A DNA stretch of 64,000 bases from Magnetospirillum sp902729445 (lineage in GTDB: Bacteria > Pseudomonadota > Alphaproteobacteria > Rhodospirillales > Magnetospirillaceae). This document shows, in pieces, positions 21,072 through 30,499 of this stretch. Under the pieces are notes generated by a model. The model did no database searches and was not told where the DNA came from. It worked only from the letters and a program-made list of their open reading frames with translations. Position numbers and translations under genes: made by a program. The DNA is taken from contig NZ_CACVCE010000001.1 of NCBI RefSeq assembly GCF_902729445.1, positions 259,313 through 323,312 on the forward strand, in the 5' to 3' direction. Positions within the stretch are counted from its first letter, which is position 1, and every line of letters begins with the position of its first letter.

Positions 21072-21469
21072 NGGCGAGCGCGGTGGTGATGTTGAGCGCC
21101 GCCCACTTGTCCTCGACGCCGACCGCCGAGGCCGACAGGGTCGGCGCGTCGGCCGCCGCCTTGATGGTGACGCTGATCGGCACCACGACGTCGGACGTAT
21201 CGGGGGCCACCGGATCGGTGATGGCGGTGGCGCGGTCGATGCCGCCGGAATCGGTGGCGGCATCGGCGTCGCGGTCGACGGCGACGGCGCGCAGATTCAG
21301 GGCGATGTCGGCATCGGCATTGGTGTCGGTCCAGCGCACCTTGACGTTGGCAAGGTTGCCGGTGACCTCGTAGCCGGTGTGGCTTTGGCCGTCCGAGCCG
21401 GTATAGGTGACCTGGGTGAAGGATCCGCCATTATCGACCCGGGCCAGTTCGGCCCCGGTCGGCAGATCC
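20675..21469. repeat. Exact 397-bp direct duplication flanking one N (probable assembly artefact)
   Basis: Bases 20675-21071 and 21073-21469 appear identical over 397 bp, 398 bp apart, with only an N between them. The duplication shifts the frame and creates stop codons in the giant gene. Collapsing one copy plus the N restores a continuous frame. This is what results when two contigs with overlapping ends are joined with a spacer N. Confidence 0.9.
21072..21072. other. Single ambiguous base (N) at a contig join
   Basis: This is the only ambiguous base I noticed in the window. It sits exactly between the two copies of the 397-bp duplication and interrupts the giant adhesin gene. Confidence 0.95.
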
Positions 21470-24400
21470 TCGATGAAGACGCGCAGGGTTTCGTTGCCGT
21501 CGGCGGCGTTGACGTTGGCCGACAAGGCCAAGGTGGTCCACTGGCCCTCGGTGCCGGTACCGGAACCGGCGGCCGACGGATCGACGATGCCGACATCGAC
21601 CATGGCGGTGACCGGGCCGTTGATGGCCATGTCGCCGTTCCGGGTCTCGGCGGTGGTCGACCACACCCGGAAGGTCATGTCGTCGGAATAATTGGCCGGC
21701 GGGGTGACGGTCAGGCTGGGCAGGTCGGCGGGGGCCACCTTCAAGGCGCCGGCCGGAATGGTGATGCCATCGACGGTGACGGCCTGGGTGGTGACGGTGC
21801 CGTGGTTGAAGACGGCGCCGGCCGGGAAGTCGGCGACATAGACCCACTGGGTCTCGGACCCGTCCAGATCGACCAGCGAGGCGGAAATATCGACGGCGAT
21901 GGCGGTGTTTTCCATGCCGTAGGTCCGCCCGGCCGCCAGGTCGGGGATGTCGGCGATGGCCTCCACCGTCACCGAGCCGGTGGCGGTCAGCACGCGCGCG
22001 ACACCGGTCTGGGTGTCATAGGCCGGCACGTTGATGGTGTAGGTGGCGTCCTCGGCCAGATGGGTGGCGGGGAAGAACTTGAGCCCGGCCAGCGTCCACT
22101 GGTTGGCATTGGCGCCCGACTGCTCGAAGGCCGAGCCGGGGATGGCCCAGCTATAGGCGCCGTCGCCGCCGATGGTGGGGGCGATGGTGGTGGTGACCCC
22201 GTTCAGCGTCAGCTCGAAATGGCCGCTGGTCATGTCGGGATCGGACGAGACGATGGTGACCGTGCCGTTGGGATCGGGCCGTTCCGAGAAGTCGGTGTCG
22301 GTGAAGGTGGCGACCGGGTCGATGGTGATGCCGCCCGCCTGATCCTCGTTGCCGGCATTGGCATCGACCAGGGTGGCGGTGTCGGCGACCGGATCGATGA
22401 CCAGGGTCAGCCGGTCCCAGGCACTGGTCGCCTGGCCGTCGCGGGTCAGGCCGGGATTGGCCGCCTGCAGGGCATCGTCGGTGGAATCGTTGGCTTCGGT
22501 GGCGATGGTGCGGATGTCGAAATGGATGGAATCGGCATTGCTGGCAGACGCCCAGTCGGCCGGGCCGCCGACCCGGACCTGGCCGCCGAACACCTGGGCG
22601 GCCGAGACCGTCCACACCCCGCCCGACAGGGCCAGGTCGGACCAGGTGCCGGTGCCGGCATCATAGGTCTGCAGGCGAAGGCCGATGGCCTCGACCGGAT
22701 CGATCTGGAAGGTCAGGCTTTCCGATCCGTCCGGGCTGGCGGTCTGGCCGTCGGTGGCGCCCAGTTCGCCCAAGGAACCGGTCACGGCATAGCCGCCGTC
22801 TTCAAGCACGGTGCGCAGATTGTAGAAGCCGTCCTCGGCCACATGCTTGGCCGGCTCGTCCACCGCCACGATGGGGGCGTCGGCGTCGGACAGCACCTTG
22901 ACGGTGATGGTGCTGGTGGTGCTGGCGGTCTTGACCGCCAATTGGTCGCCGGTGGCCGCCTCGGTGGTGGTGGCGGTGATGGTCAGGTTGAAGTCGGCAT
23001 CGCTGTCTTGCGGCGGCTTGAATTGCAGGCCGGTCAACTGGGCCGGAGTCAGGCTCCAGGTGCCGGGGCTGGTCTCGGTGCCGACATTCAAGGAAAAGCC
23101 GGCCGGCCCGGCCACGGTGATCGCCAGGCTTTCCGAGCCGTCGGCATCGACCAGGGCCGAATTGATGGTCAACGCGTGCCACTGATCCTCGACGCCGATG
23201 GCCGAGGCCGACAGGGTCGGCGCGTCGGCTACCGCGCGGATGATGGCGGTGACCGGCACGGTGACGGCATTGACGTCGGGCGCGCCGGCCTGAACGGCGG
23301 CCGAATCGCTGTCGGTGTCGCCGTCGCGGACGGTGGCGGTCAGATTGAAATTGATGTCGGCATCGGTGTGGGCTGGATTGGTCCAGCGCACCTTCAGATT
23401 ATCCAGATCGGTCAGGGCGATGGCATAGGCGCCGTTTTGGTCAGGGACCAGCACGGTGCCGTCGCGGGTCGCCAATTGGGCGTCGGCCGGCAGGTCGGTC
23501 AGGGCGACGGTCAGCACCTCGGTCCCGTCGGGCAGGTTGACCGAGGCGCCCAGGTCCAGCAGCGCCCAATCGTCTTCATCGCCGACGCCCGAGCCCGAGG
23601 CAGAAGGCGCCACGATGCCGACATCGACCTGGATGGTCAGCGGGTCGGAAATGGCCTGGTCGCCATTGGGGGTCTCGGTGCTGATGCCGCGCACGGTCAG
23701 GGTGAAGTCATGGCTGTCGTTGGTGGGCGGCAGCACCTTCAGGTCGGCGATGTCGGCGGCATCGACCAGAACCGAGCCGGCCGGAAGGGTGATGCCGTCG
23801 ATCACCACCGGGCTGGTCAGCACGGTGCCGTGATTCAACTGGGCGCCGTCGGGCAGGCCGGTGACATAGATCTGCTGGTATTCCGAGCCGTCCTGGTCTT
23901 TCGAGGTCAGGTCGATGTCCAGGTCTTGCCACTGGTTTTCCATGCCGAAGGTGTCTTCGACGGCGATGACCGGAATGTCGGCCACCGCCTCGATATGGAC
24001 CGGCACGTCCAGGGTGGTGGCGGCGGTGGTCGATGGATCGGCGGCGGTGGCGGTGACCCGCAGGGTGAAGTCGCCCGAGAAGTCGGAATCGTCGTCGGAA
24101 TCCGTGTTCTTCAGATAGATGTCGGCCAAATCGAGCGCGGTGGGGTTGTCCAGCACCCAGCTGTCGCCGTCACGGATGCCGATCGGATTGCCGTTCGAAT
24201 TGACGATCTCGAAATCGGTGGGAATGCCGGAAATCTCGATCCGGGAAAAGACGTCGCCCGAGCCATCGGTATCGTTGGTATCGACCGTGAATTTCAGCTG
24301 GGTCAGTTGGTCCTCGGTGCCGTTGGCCACGGTTTCCAGCGTCAGGGTCGGCGCCTGGGCGATGCCTGGCAAAACCTCGACGGGATCGGTGACCGGCAGC

Positions 24401-24924
24401 GGTTCGACCGGCAGAAGCGGCGCCGCAGAGGTCTCGGCCGGGGCGGGGGCGGGGTCCTCGTCACCGACGTCCGGGTCGGCCGGCGGCGGCGCGTCGGTCG
24501 GGCGCTCTTCCTCGCGCGGGGCGGCCTCGAGGGCGGGGCGGGCCTCCTCGGCGGAATCGGCCTCGGCCTCCTGCGGGAAGGCCGGGAACGGGTTCGAGAA
24601 TTGCGCCTCGACCTGATTGTCGGGCTCGCTGGGGGCGTAGGGTTCGGGGACCACCTGGTCGCCGACCGGAATGGCGCCCTCTTCGGCCGGGGCGCCGGCC
24701 ACCATCTTCTCGAAGGTCTCGCGTCCGGCGCTCTGGACGTTGGCGAAGGCCTTGACGTCCTCGCCCTCGACCTCGTCGGTGTTGGTCAGTTCCTGTTCCT
24801 GGGCGTCTTCCAGGCCGTCCAGGCCCTTGCCGTCCAAGTGCAGCGCGTCCAGCGTCGCGACATTTTCGGTGCCGCCGGATTCCGGGCTTTGGCTCTCGGT
24901 CTGGTTCAGGTTGTCTTCAGCCAT
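21073..24924 (-). CDS. Giant cadherin-like repeat protein (type I secretion substrate), N-terminal part
   Basis: This is the upstream part of the gene continued at 13697-21071. The ATG at 24924 has a strong site (GGGAGGGAAAC). The first 160 residues are acidic, rich in E, P and A and low-complexity (for example PADPDVGDEDPAPAPAET), with no signal peptide, as expected for type I export. Cadherin-like units follow (NDTDGSGDVFSRIEISGIP, KDQDGSEYQQIYVTGLPDG). A larger module of about 675 residues beginning GMENQWQDLDI recurs, diverged, as GMENTAIAVDI. No LapG-type TAAG or PAAG cleavage site was seen in the N-terminal region. The HlyD gene ends 39 bp downstream on the plus-strand map, that is, just upstream in transcription, and is followed by this cargo gene in one operon. 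Confidence 0.85.
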
Positions 24925-24963
24925 GTTTCCCTCCCACGGGCCCCAAAAGGCACAATCGTTCGA

Positions 24964-26322
24964 TCACCGTTCGCGGAATGCCTGCGAGAACGATTGTTGC
25001 AACGGTTTCAACAGGTACTGCAGCAAGGTCTTGTCGCCGGTGATGATGTCGGCTTGCACGGTCATGCCCGGCAGGATGCGGTTCTCGCCGGGATTGTGGC
25101 CGACCCAGGGATGGGGGATTTCGACCCAGCCCTTGTAATAAGGCGCGTTGTCCTTTTCATCGACATAGGTGGTCGCCGAAATGTCCTTCAACCGGCCCTC
25201 GATGCTGCCGAAGCGGACGAAATCGTAGGACGCCACCTTGACGATGACCTTTTGGCCCTGGTGCAGGTGGCCGACATCGCGGGTGCTGATCTTGGTCTCG
25301 ATCAGCAGATTGTCATCGACCGGCACGATTTCCATCAGCATGCCGCCGGCCGGCACCACCGCGCCGACGGTCTTGGCCTTGAGGTTCTGGACATAGCCCT
25401 TGACCGGCGACACCACTTCCAGGCGGTTGACCCGGTCGCTCAGGCGGCCCAGCGATTCCTCGACCTGGGCCAGCTCGGCGCTGACCGTGCCCAACTCGCC
25501 GCGGGCGTCCTGGCGCTGGTTGTTGTCGAGGTCGGCGATGCGGCGGTTCAGCTCTTCCAGCGACTTGGCGGCGGTGCCTTCCTGGCCCTTCAGTCGCGAC
25601 AGCTCGCTTTCGATGGCGGCGCGCTGGCGGCGCACGGCGTAATAATCGACCTTGCTGGAATGGCCGGCGGCGAACAGGGTCTCGCGCATGCCGACTTCCT
25701 CGGTGACCAGGGTCAGCTGTTCCGTCACCGATTTCTGCTGCTGCTGCGCCGCGCGGATTTCCTCGCGCTTTTGCTGGATCTGTTCCTCGAACACCTTGCG
25801 CTGCGACACCCAGCGATCGGAATTGGCGGCCAGAATGTCCATCTGGTCGGTCACCAGCGGCTGGTACTTGGGCGGAATGTCGGCGAAGTTGGGCTGGCGG
25901 CCCTCGGCATAGGCGCGCAGGCGCTCGACCTTGATCAGCAGGCTCATGCGCCGGCTTTGCGCCTGCTCCAGCTCGGCGGCGGCCTGGATGGGGTCAAGCC
26001 GCACCAGCACCTGGCCGGCCTCGACCATGGCGCGGTCCTCGACCAGGATTTCGCGCACGATGCCGCCTTCCAGATGCTGGACCACCTGCACCGACTTGGC
26101 CGGCACCGCCGAGCCGAAGGTGACCGCCACCTCGTCCATGCGCATCAGCGCCGACCATACCAGGAAGGCCACCACCACCGCGGTCACGATCAGCACCGCC
26201 GAGCGCGACACCACCGAGATGCCGGCTTCCTCGACGATGGCGAACTGGGCCAGGTGCCGGATCTGGCGCGAGGCCTTTTCCAGCTTGACGGGGGCGGGGG
26301 CGAGTTGGGCGTTGGCGGTCAT
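24964..26322 (-). CDS. HlyD-family membrane fusion protein of the adhesin secretion operon
   Basis: A 452-residue periplasmic adaptor. One membrane helix (SAVLIVTAVVVAFLVWSALM) follows a short cytoplasmic segment. Then VVQHLEGGIVREILVEDRAMVEAGQVLVRLD marks the lipoyl half, followed by a long coiled-coil hairpin (about residues 130-280) and the C-terminal barrel with GMTVQADIITGDKT. A GTG at 26328 would add two residues. It lies between the tandem ABC genes and the giant cargo gene and should link that exporter to a TolC-type channel; the nearest such gene is at 4.4-5.9 kb. It is shorter than the 527-residue homologue at 0.9 kb, lacking its proline-rich extension. Confidence 0.92.
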   Translation of the reverse strand: MTANAQLAPAPVKLEKASRQIRHLAQFAIVEEAGISVVSRSAVLIVTAVVVAFLVWSALMRMDEVAVTFGSAVPAKSVQVVQHLEGGIVREILVEDRAMVEAGQVLVRLDPIQAAAELEQAQSRRMSLLIKVERLRAYAEGRQPNFADIPPKYQPLVTDQMDILAANSDRWVSQRKVFEEQIQQKREEIRAAQQQQKSVTEQLTLVTEEVGMRETLFAAGHSSKVDYYAVRRQRAAIESELSRLKGQEGTAAKSLEELNRRIADLDNNQRQDARGELGTVSAELAQVEESLGRLSDRVNRLEVVSPVKGYVQNLKAKTVGAVVPAGGMLMEIVPVDDNLLIETKISTRDVGHLHQGQKVIVKVASYDFVRFGSIEGRLKDISATTYVDEKDNAPYYKGWVEIPHPWVGHNPGENRILPGMTVQADIITGDKTLLQYLLKPLQQSFSQAFRER

Positions 26323-26336
26323 GGTCACATCGCTTT

Positions 26337-28517
26337 TCAGAAGAAGTTCGGCGGCAGGCGGTCAAGCACCTGCTTGGCCGGGCCGTACATGCGCACCTGG
26401 CCTTGCACCAGCACCGCCACCTTGTCGGCCAGCTTCAGGTGGCTGGGGCGATGGGTGACCAGGAAGACGGTCGAGTGGGTGCGCATGCGCTCCAGGGTCA
26501 ACATGAATTGGCGGTCGGCCATGAAATCCAGGCTGGAAGCCGGTTCGTCGAACAAGGTGATCGGCGCCCGCTTGAGGTAGGCCCGCGCCAGCGACAGACG
26601 CTGGCGGAAGCTGGCCGGCAGCCGGTCGGTGGTGCCGTCGCCCAGCTTGGTGTCGAATTGCTGCGGCAATTCCAGGATTTCGTCCAGCAGGCCGGCCTCG
26701 CCGCAGGCCCAATGCAGTTCCTCCAGCGACGCCTCGGGCCGGGCCAGGCGCAGATTCTGCGCCACCGTGCCGAAATAGATGTCGGGCTGCTGCGGCACAT
26801 AGGCGATCAGGCGGCGCAGCTCGATGGCGTCGAGTTGGCGGATGTCGATGTCGTCGATCAGCACGGCGCCGGTCTGCGGCCGGTAAAGCCCCAGCACCAG
26901 CTTCAGCAGCGTCGACTTGCCGGATCCGTTGGGGCCCACCAGCGCCACCACCTCGCCCGGTTCGGCCTGCATGGTCAGGCCCAGGACCGCCGGGTCGGCG
27001 TCGGGGCTGTAGCGCAGCGACACGTTGGACAAGGTGACCCGGCCCTTGAAGTGCGGCACCGCCTGCACCGACGGCGCCAGCACCCGCTCGGCCTTCAGAT
27101 GCATCAGGCGGTTGATCTGGGCGACCGAGGCCTGGACCCGTTCCACCTGCGACGCCAGCGAGAAGCCGGTCTGCACCGGGCGCAAGATCCACCACACCAC
27201 GATCATCGTCGCCATCAGGCCGCCGGTGGTCATGTGGCCGGTCATCACCCGCTCGACGCCCCAGCCCAGGGTGAACAGGCCGGCGATCACCACCAGGGCC
27301 TGCGAGGCGGTGGCGACGATCAGGTTGGCCCGGGCGGTCCGGTGGTTCTTCAGGCAGGCGTCGGCCGACAATTCGCGGAACCGATCGGACCAGATGCCGG
27401 CGGCACCGGCCTCCTTGATGGCGCGCGGCTTGGACAAGGCCTCGACCAGGAATTCCTGGCGCCGCGACGACGCCCGCGTCGCCGCCGTCACCCGGGTTTC
27501 GACCACCGGCCGGGCGATCACCGCCGTCGCCGCGAACAAGATCAGCGCGGCCAGCGGCACGAAGACCAGCGGCCCGCCGATGATGGCCATGGCCACCAGG
27601 AACACGACGATGAATGGGGCCTCGGCCAGGGTGGTGGCCAGCGGCCCGGTGAAGAATTCGCGCACCATCTCGAAATCGCGCAGGCGGGCGATCTGGGCGT
27701 TGGAATTGGCCTGCTCGGTATAAGGCGGGGCCAGCAGCATCAGGCGGCGGAACACCGCCAGGCCCAGCAGGTGATCCAGGCGCGCCCCCATATAGGCGAT
27801 CATCTTCGAGCGCACCGAGCGGATGGCATAATCGCCGGCCACCGCGATGGCCGAACCGGCCAGCAGCGACACCAGCAGCGGCACCGACCCGGTCGGCAGG
27901 AACTGGTCGTAGATGGCCATGATGAACAGCGGCGTGACCAGCACCAACAGGTTCGACACCAGACTGGCGCCCAGCATCCGCACGAACAGCGGGATGAAGC
28001 GGCGCAGGGTCGCGCCGACGAAGTTCTTCGGCGCCTCCTCGAATTGCTGGCGCGCATCCTCGTCCAGGGTGCGGAACAGATAGACGCGACCGCGCTCGGC
28101 GGGCGGCGCGATATGGCGATAGGTGCGGGTGTCGGTGTCGAAGGCGACGATGCCCTCGGGCTCGACGCGGACCAGCACCTCGGCCTTGCCATGGGGCGGC
28201 AGGTACAGGCAGGGCATCAGGCGCGGGTCCATGCGGGCCGGCGCGATGTCGATCGACTGGCTGGAAAAGCCCAGATTGGCCATCACGTTCAACAGGTCGG
28301 TCAGGTCCAATCCGTCGGCGAAATGCGGCAGCGATTCGGCGATGTGGACCAGTTCGCCTTCCCATCCCAGCGCCGACAACAGCGGCAACACCGTCGCCGC
28401 CAGGTCGGTCACCGCCTCGAACCCGCCCAGGGTGCCGCTGGCCGATTGCTGTTCGTCCAGTTCGACGCGCCGGGGCGGGACGCCCCAGCCGATGTCGGGG
28501 TGAATGTGCGAGATCAT
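26337..28517 (-). CDS. Type I secretion ABC exporter with N-terminal C39-like domain (second of a tandem pair)
   Basis: A 726-residue permease-ATPase. Residues 1-150 resemble a peptidase-C39-like domain without an evident catalytic cysteine near the start, so it probably docks cargo rather than cutting it. Membrane helices follow (about 160-440). The ATPase has Walker A GPNGSGKST near 527, Q-loop YVPQQ and Walker B ITLFDEPASSLD, and keeps the H-loop histidine near 689 (VTHRPS). The signature motif is LPASFRQ instead of LSGGQ. The start overlaps the end of the upstream ABC gene (ATGA), which supports a heterodimer. It most likely exports the giant protein of this operon. Confidence 0.9.
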   Translation of the reverse strand: MISHIHPDIGWGVPPRRVELDEQQSASGTLGGFEAVTDLAATVLPLLSALGWEGELVHIAESLPHFADGLDLTDLLNVMANLGFSSQSIDIAPARMDPRLMPCLYLPPHGKAEVLVRVEPEGIVAFDTDTRTYRHIAPPAERGRVYLFRTLDEDARQQFEEAPKNFVGATLRRFIPLFVRMLGASLVSNLLVLVTPLFIMAIYDQFLPTGSVPLLVSLLAGSAIAVAGDYAIRSVRSKMIAYMGARLDHLLGLAVFRRLMLLAPPYTEQANSNAQIARLRDFEMVREFFTGPLATTLAEAPFIVVFLVAMAIIGGPLVFVPLAALILFAATAVIARPVVETRVTAATRASSRRQEFLVEALSKPRAIKEAGAAGIWSDRFRELSADACLKNHRTARANLIVATASQALVVIAGLFTLGWGVERVMTGHMTTGGLMATMIVVWWILRPVQTGFSLASQVERVQASVAQINRLMHLKAERVLAPSVQAVPHFKGRVTLSNVSLRYSPDADPAVLGLTMQAEPGEVVALVGPNGSGKSTLLKLVLGLYRPQTGAVLIDDIDIRQLDAIELRRLIAYVPQQPDIYFGTVAQNLRLARPEASLEELHWACGEAGLLDEILELPQQFDTKLGDGTTDRLPASFRQRLSLARAYLKRAPITLFDEPASSLDFMADRQFMLTLERMRTHSTVFLVTHRPSHLKLADKVAVLVQGQVRMYGPAKQVLDRLPPNFF

Positions 28518-30295
28518 GCCGGCACCTGCGCGGGCAGGGGGGCGGCCGGCTGGGGCGGCGCCACCGGCACCGCGGCCTCGACCAGTCGGCCCTGGTCGAT
28601 GCGGTACATGCGGTCGGCCAGGCGCTGCAGCGACGGGCGCAGCGTGATCATGATCAGGCTCGTGTCGCGGCTCATGGATTCGAAATATTGGCGCAGGCGT
28701 TCGTCGCCGGGGCCGTCCATGGCGGCGTTGGCCTCGTCGAACAGCAAGATGCGGGGGCGGCTGACCAGCGAGCGCACCACCGCCACCCGCTGGATCACGC
28801 CGCGCGGCAGAATGTCGGACGATCCGTCGCCGACGCGGGTGTGGTAGCCGTTGGCCAGGCGGTAGATGACGTCGTCCAGCCCCAGCACCGAGGCCAGCCG
28901 CAAGGCGTCCTTGCGCCGGTCGGCACGGAACATGGTCAGGTTTTCCAGGATGGTCCCGCGCAGCAATTCGCCGCGCTGCGGGATGAAGGCGACGCCGTCC
29001 TGGCGCAGCAAATGGTCGCGGTCGAAATCGCCGACGGCGATGCCGTCCAGCAGGACCTGGCCCTGGTGCGGCGCGATGCTGCCGTGGATCAGGCGCAGCA
29101 AGGTCGATTTGCCGCCGCCATTCTCGCCGCCGATGGCGATGCGTTCGCCCGGCTCGACCGACAGGTTCAGGCCGGTGAACAGCGGTTCGGCCTCGGGGCC
29201 GGCATTGAAGTGGACATCCTTCAGCTCGATCTTGCCCTTGAGCGGCTGGATCACCGGGGCGGCGGGGCGCGGCTCGCCCGGCAGGGTGAAGATGGTCTCG
29301 AAGCGGTCGCGCATCATCAGCGCCTGGCGCCAGCGGGTGTAAAGCCCCACCGCCTTCTGGATCGGCTGCAGGGCGCGGCCGGCCAGCAGGGTGCAGGCCG
29401 ACAGGCCGCCGACGGTCAGGGCGTTGTCGACCACCATCAGGCCGCCGAACACCACCACCGACAGCGTCAGCAATTGCGAGAACACCCCGGCCATGCCGAG
29501 CGCGTTGGCGTTGATGTGGACCACCTGATGGGAATGCTGCGCCACCGCCGCCTGCAGGCGGGCGTAGCGCTGGATCATCTGCGCCTCCATCGCCAGGGCC
29601 TTGACGGAATGGACGCCGTGGATGACCTCGATCGAGAAGTTCTGGCGGCGGTCACGCACCTGATTGAAGTCGGCCAGCGCCTTCTCGGACCTGGCCTTGC
29701 CGGCCATGGTGACGATGACGAAGGCCACCAGCACGGCCGACGGCGCCACCACCAGCCAGCCGGCCAGATAGGCGATGCCGCCCAGGAACAGCAGCACGAA
29801 GGGAAGGTCGCAGACCACCAGGGTCCAGTTCTCGGCGAAGATCTCGCGCACGGTGGGCAGGCCGCCCAGCCGCTCGATCAATTCGCCGGGGCCGATCTTT
29901 TCCAGCTCGTCGGCCGGCGCGTTCATGATGCGCGAGAACGCGTTGCAGGCGGATTTGTGTTCGTACTGGACGCCGATCCAGCTGATGATTTCCGCCCGCG
30001 CCACCCGCAGGGTCGATTCCAGGAACACCGCCCCGGCGACGCCGGCCAGCAGCAGCAGCAAGGTCCCCATCGAGGAATTGGGAATGATGCGGTCGTAGAC
30101 CTGCAACAGGGCCAGCGGCAACGCCAAGGCCAGAACGTTCAAGACGATCGACGCGGTGGCGACGTAGCCGCCCCCCTTGCGGAGATCGGAAATCGAGACG
30201 ATTCCCTCGTCGTGGTTACCATGCTTGTGTGTCAACGTGGTGCCCGAAACCAAAATATTTGAAACATTTAGCTTCAGATATTTTGGCAAAGTCAC
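28514..30295 (-). CDS. Type I secretion-like ABC protein with degenerate ATPase motifs (first of a tandem pair)
   Basis: A 593-residue permease-ATPase without a peptidase-like domain. Six membrane helices begin near residue 45. Walker A is GGENGGGKST near 388 and Walker B is LLFDEANAAMD, with its glutamate kept. The signature is LPRGVIQ instead of LSGGQ near 493, and the H-loop histidine is replaced by Leu552 (MITLRPS). These changes suggest weak or no hydrolysis at one of the two composite sites. The start is uncertain: GTG 30295 overlaps an AT-rich inverted repeat and has no clear ribosome binding site. It is the first gene of the four-gene secretion operon, and the next ABC gene overlaps it by four bases. 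Confidence 0.88.
   Translation of the reverse strand: MTLPKYLKLNVSNILVSGTTLTHKHGNHDEGIVSISDLRKGGGYVATASIVLNVLALALPLALLQVYDRIIPNSSMGTLLLLLAGVAGAVFLESTLRVARAEIISWIGVQYEHKSACNAFSRIMNAPADELEKIGPGELIERLGGLPTVREIFAENWTLVVCDLPFVLLFLGGIAYLAGWLVVAPSAVLVAFVIVTMAGKARSEKALADFNQVRDRRQNFSIEVIHGVHSVKALAMEAQMIQRYARLQAAVAQHSHQVVHINANALGMAGVFSQLLTLSVVVFGGLMVVDNALTVGGLSACTLLAGRALQPIQKAVGLYTRWRQALMMRDRFETIFTLPGEPRPAAPVIQPLKGKIELKDVHFNAGPEAEPLFTGLNLSVEPGERIAIGGENGGGKSTLLRLIHGSIAPHQGQVLLDGIAVGDFDRDHLLRQDGVAFIPQRGELLRGTILENLTMFRADRRKDALRLASVLGLDDVIYRLANGYHTRVGDGSSDILPRGVIQRVAVVRSLVSRPRILLFDEANAAMDGPGDERLRQYFESMSRDTSLIMITLRPSLQRLADRMYRIDQGRLVEAAVPVAPPQPAAPLPAQVPA
30250..30286 (-). promoter_or_regulatory. AT-rich inverted repeat at the head of the secretion operon
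   Basis: CCAAAATAT (30250-30258) is exactly complementary to ATATTTTGG (30278-30286), with 19 nt between. The region is far richer in A and T than the surrounding genes. It overlaps the longest reading of the first ABC gene. An operator or promoter element is possible, which would move the true start downstream. A looser GTTAA/TTAAC pair lies at 30335-30354. The rest of 30296-30499 shows nothing I can assign. Confidence 0.35.
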
Positions 30296-30499
30296 GCACA
30301 GCTGAAAACGGGCGAATTGGTGAAAGTTGTGACAGTTAAGAACAGATTGTTAACGGCGGGGCGACTTTGGTGTCATCCCTCCGCCATTCGTTGGTTGGAA
30401 GTAAGAATTGTTCTCGCCACACGTACTTTCGGCCTAGTCGTTGGGCGTGGCCATAGGTGCTCTTTGCCCAATCGAACAGCCTAATTCCTTGGGCATGTA

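Noticed and set aside
18930..24900. CRISPR-like or satellite repeats
   Set aside because: The repeats are long, in frame and diverged at protein level; they encode adhesin domains.
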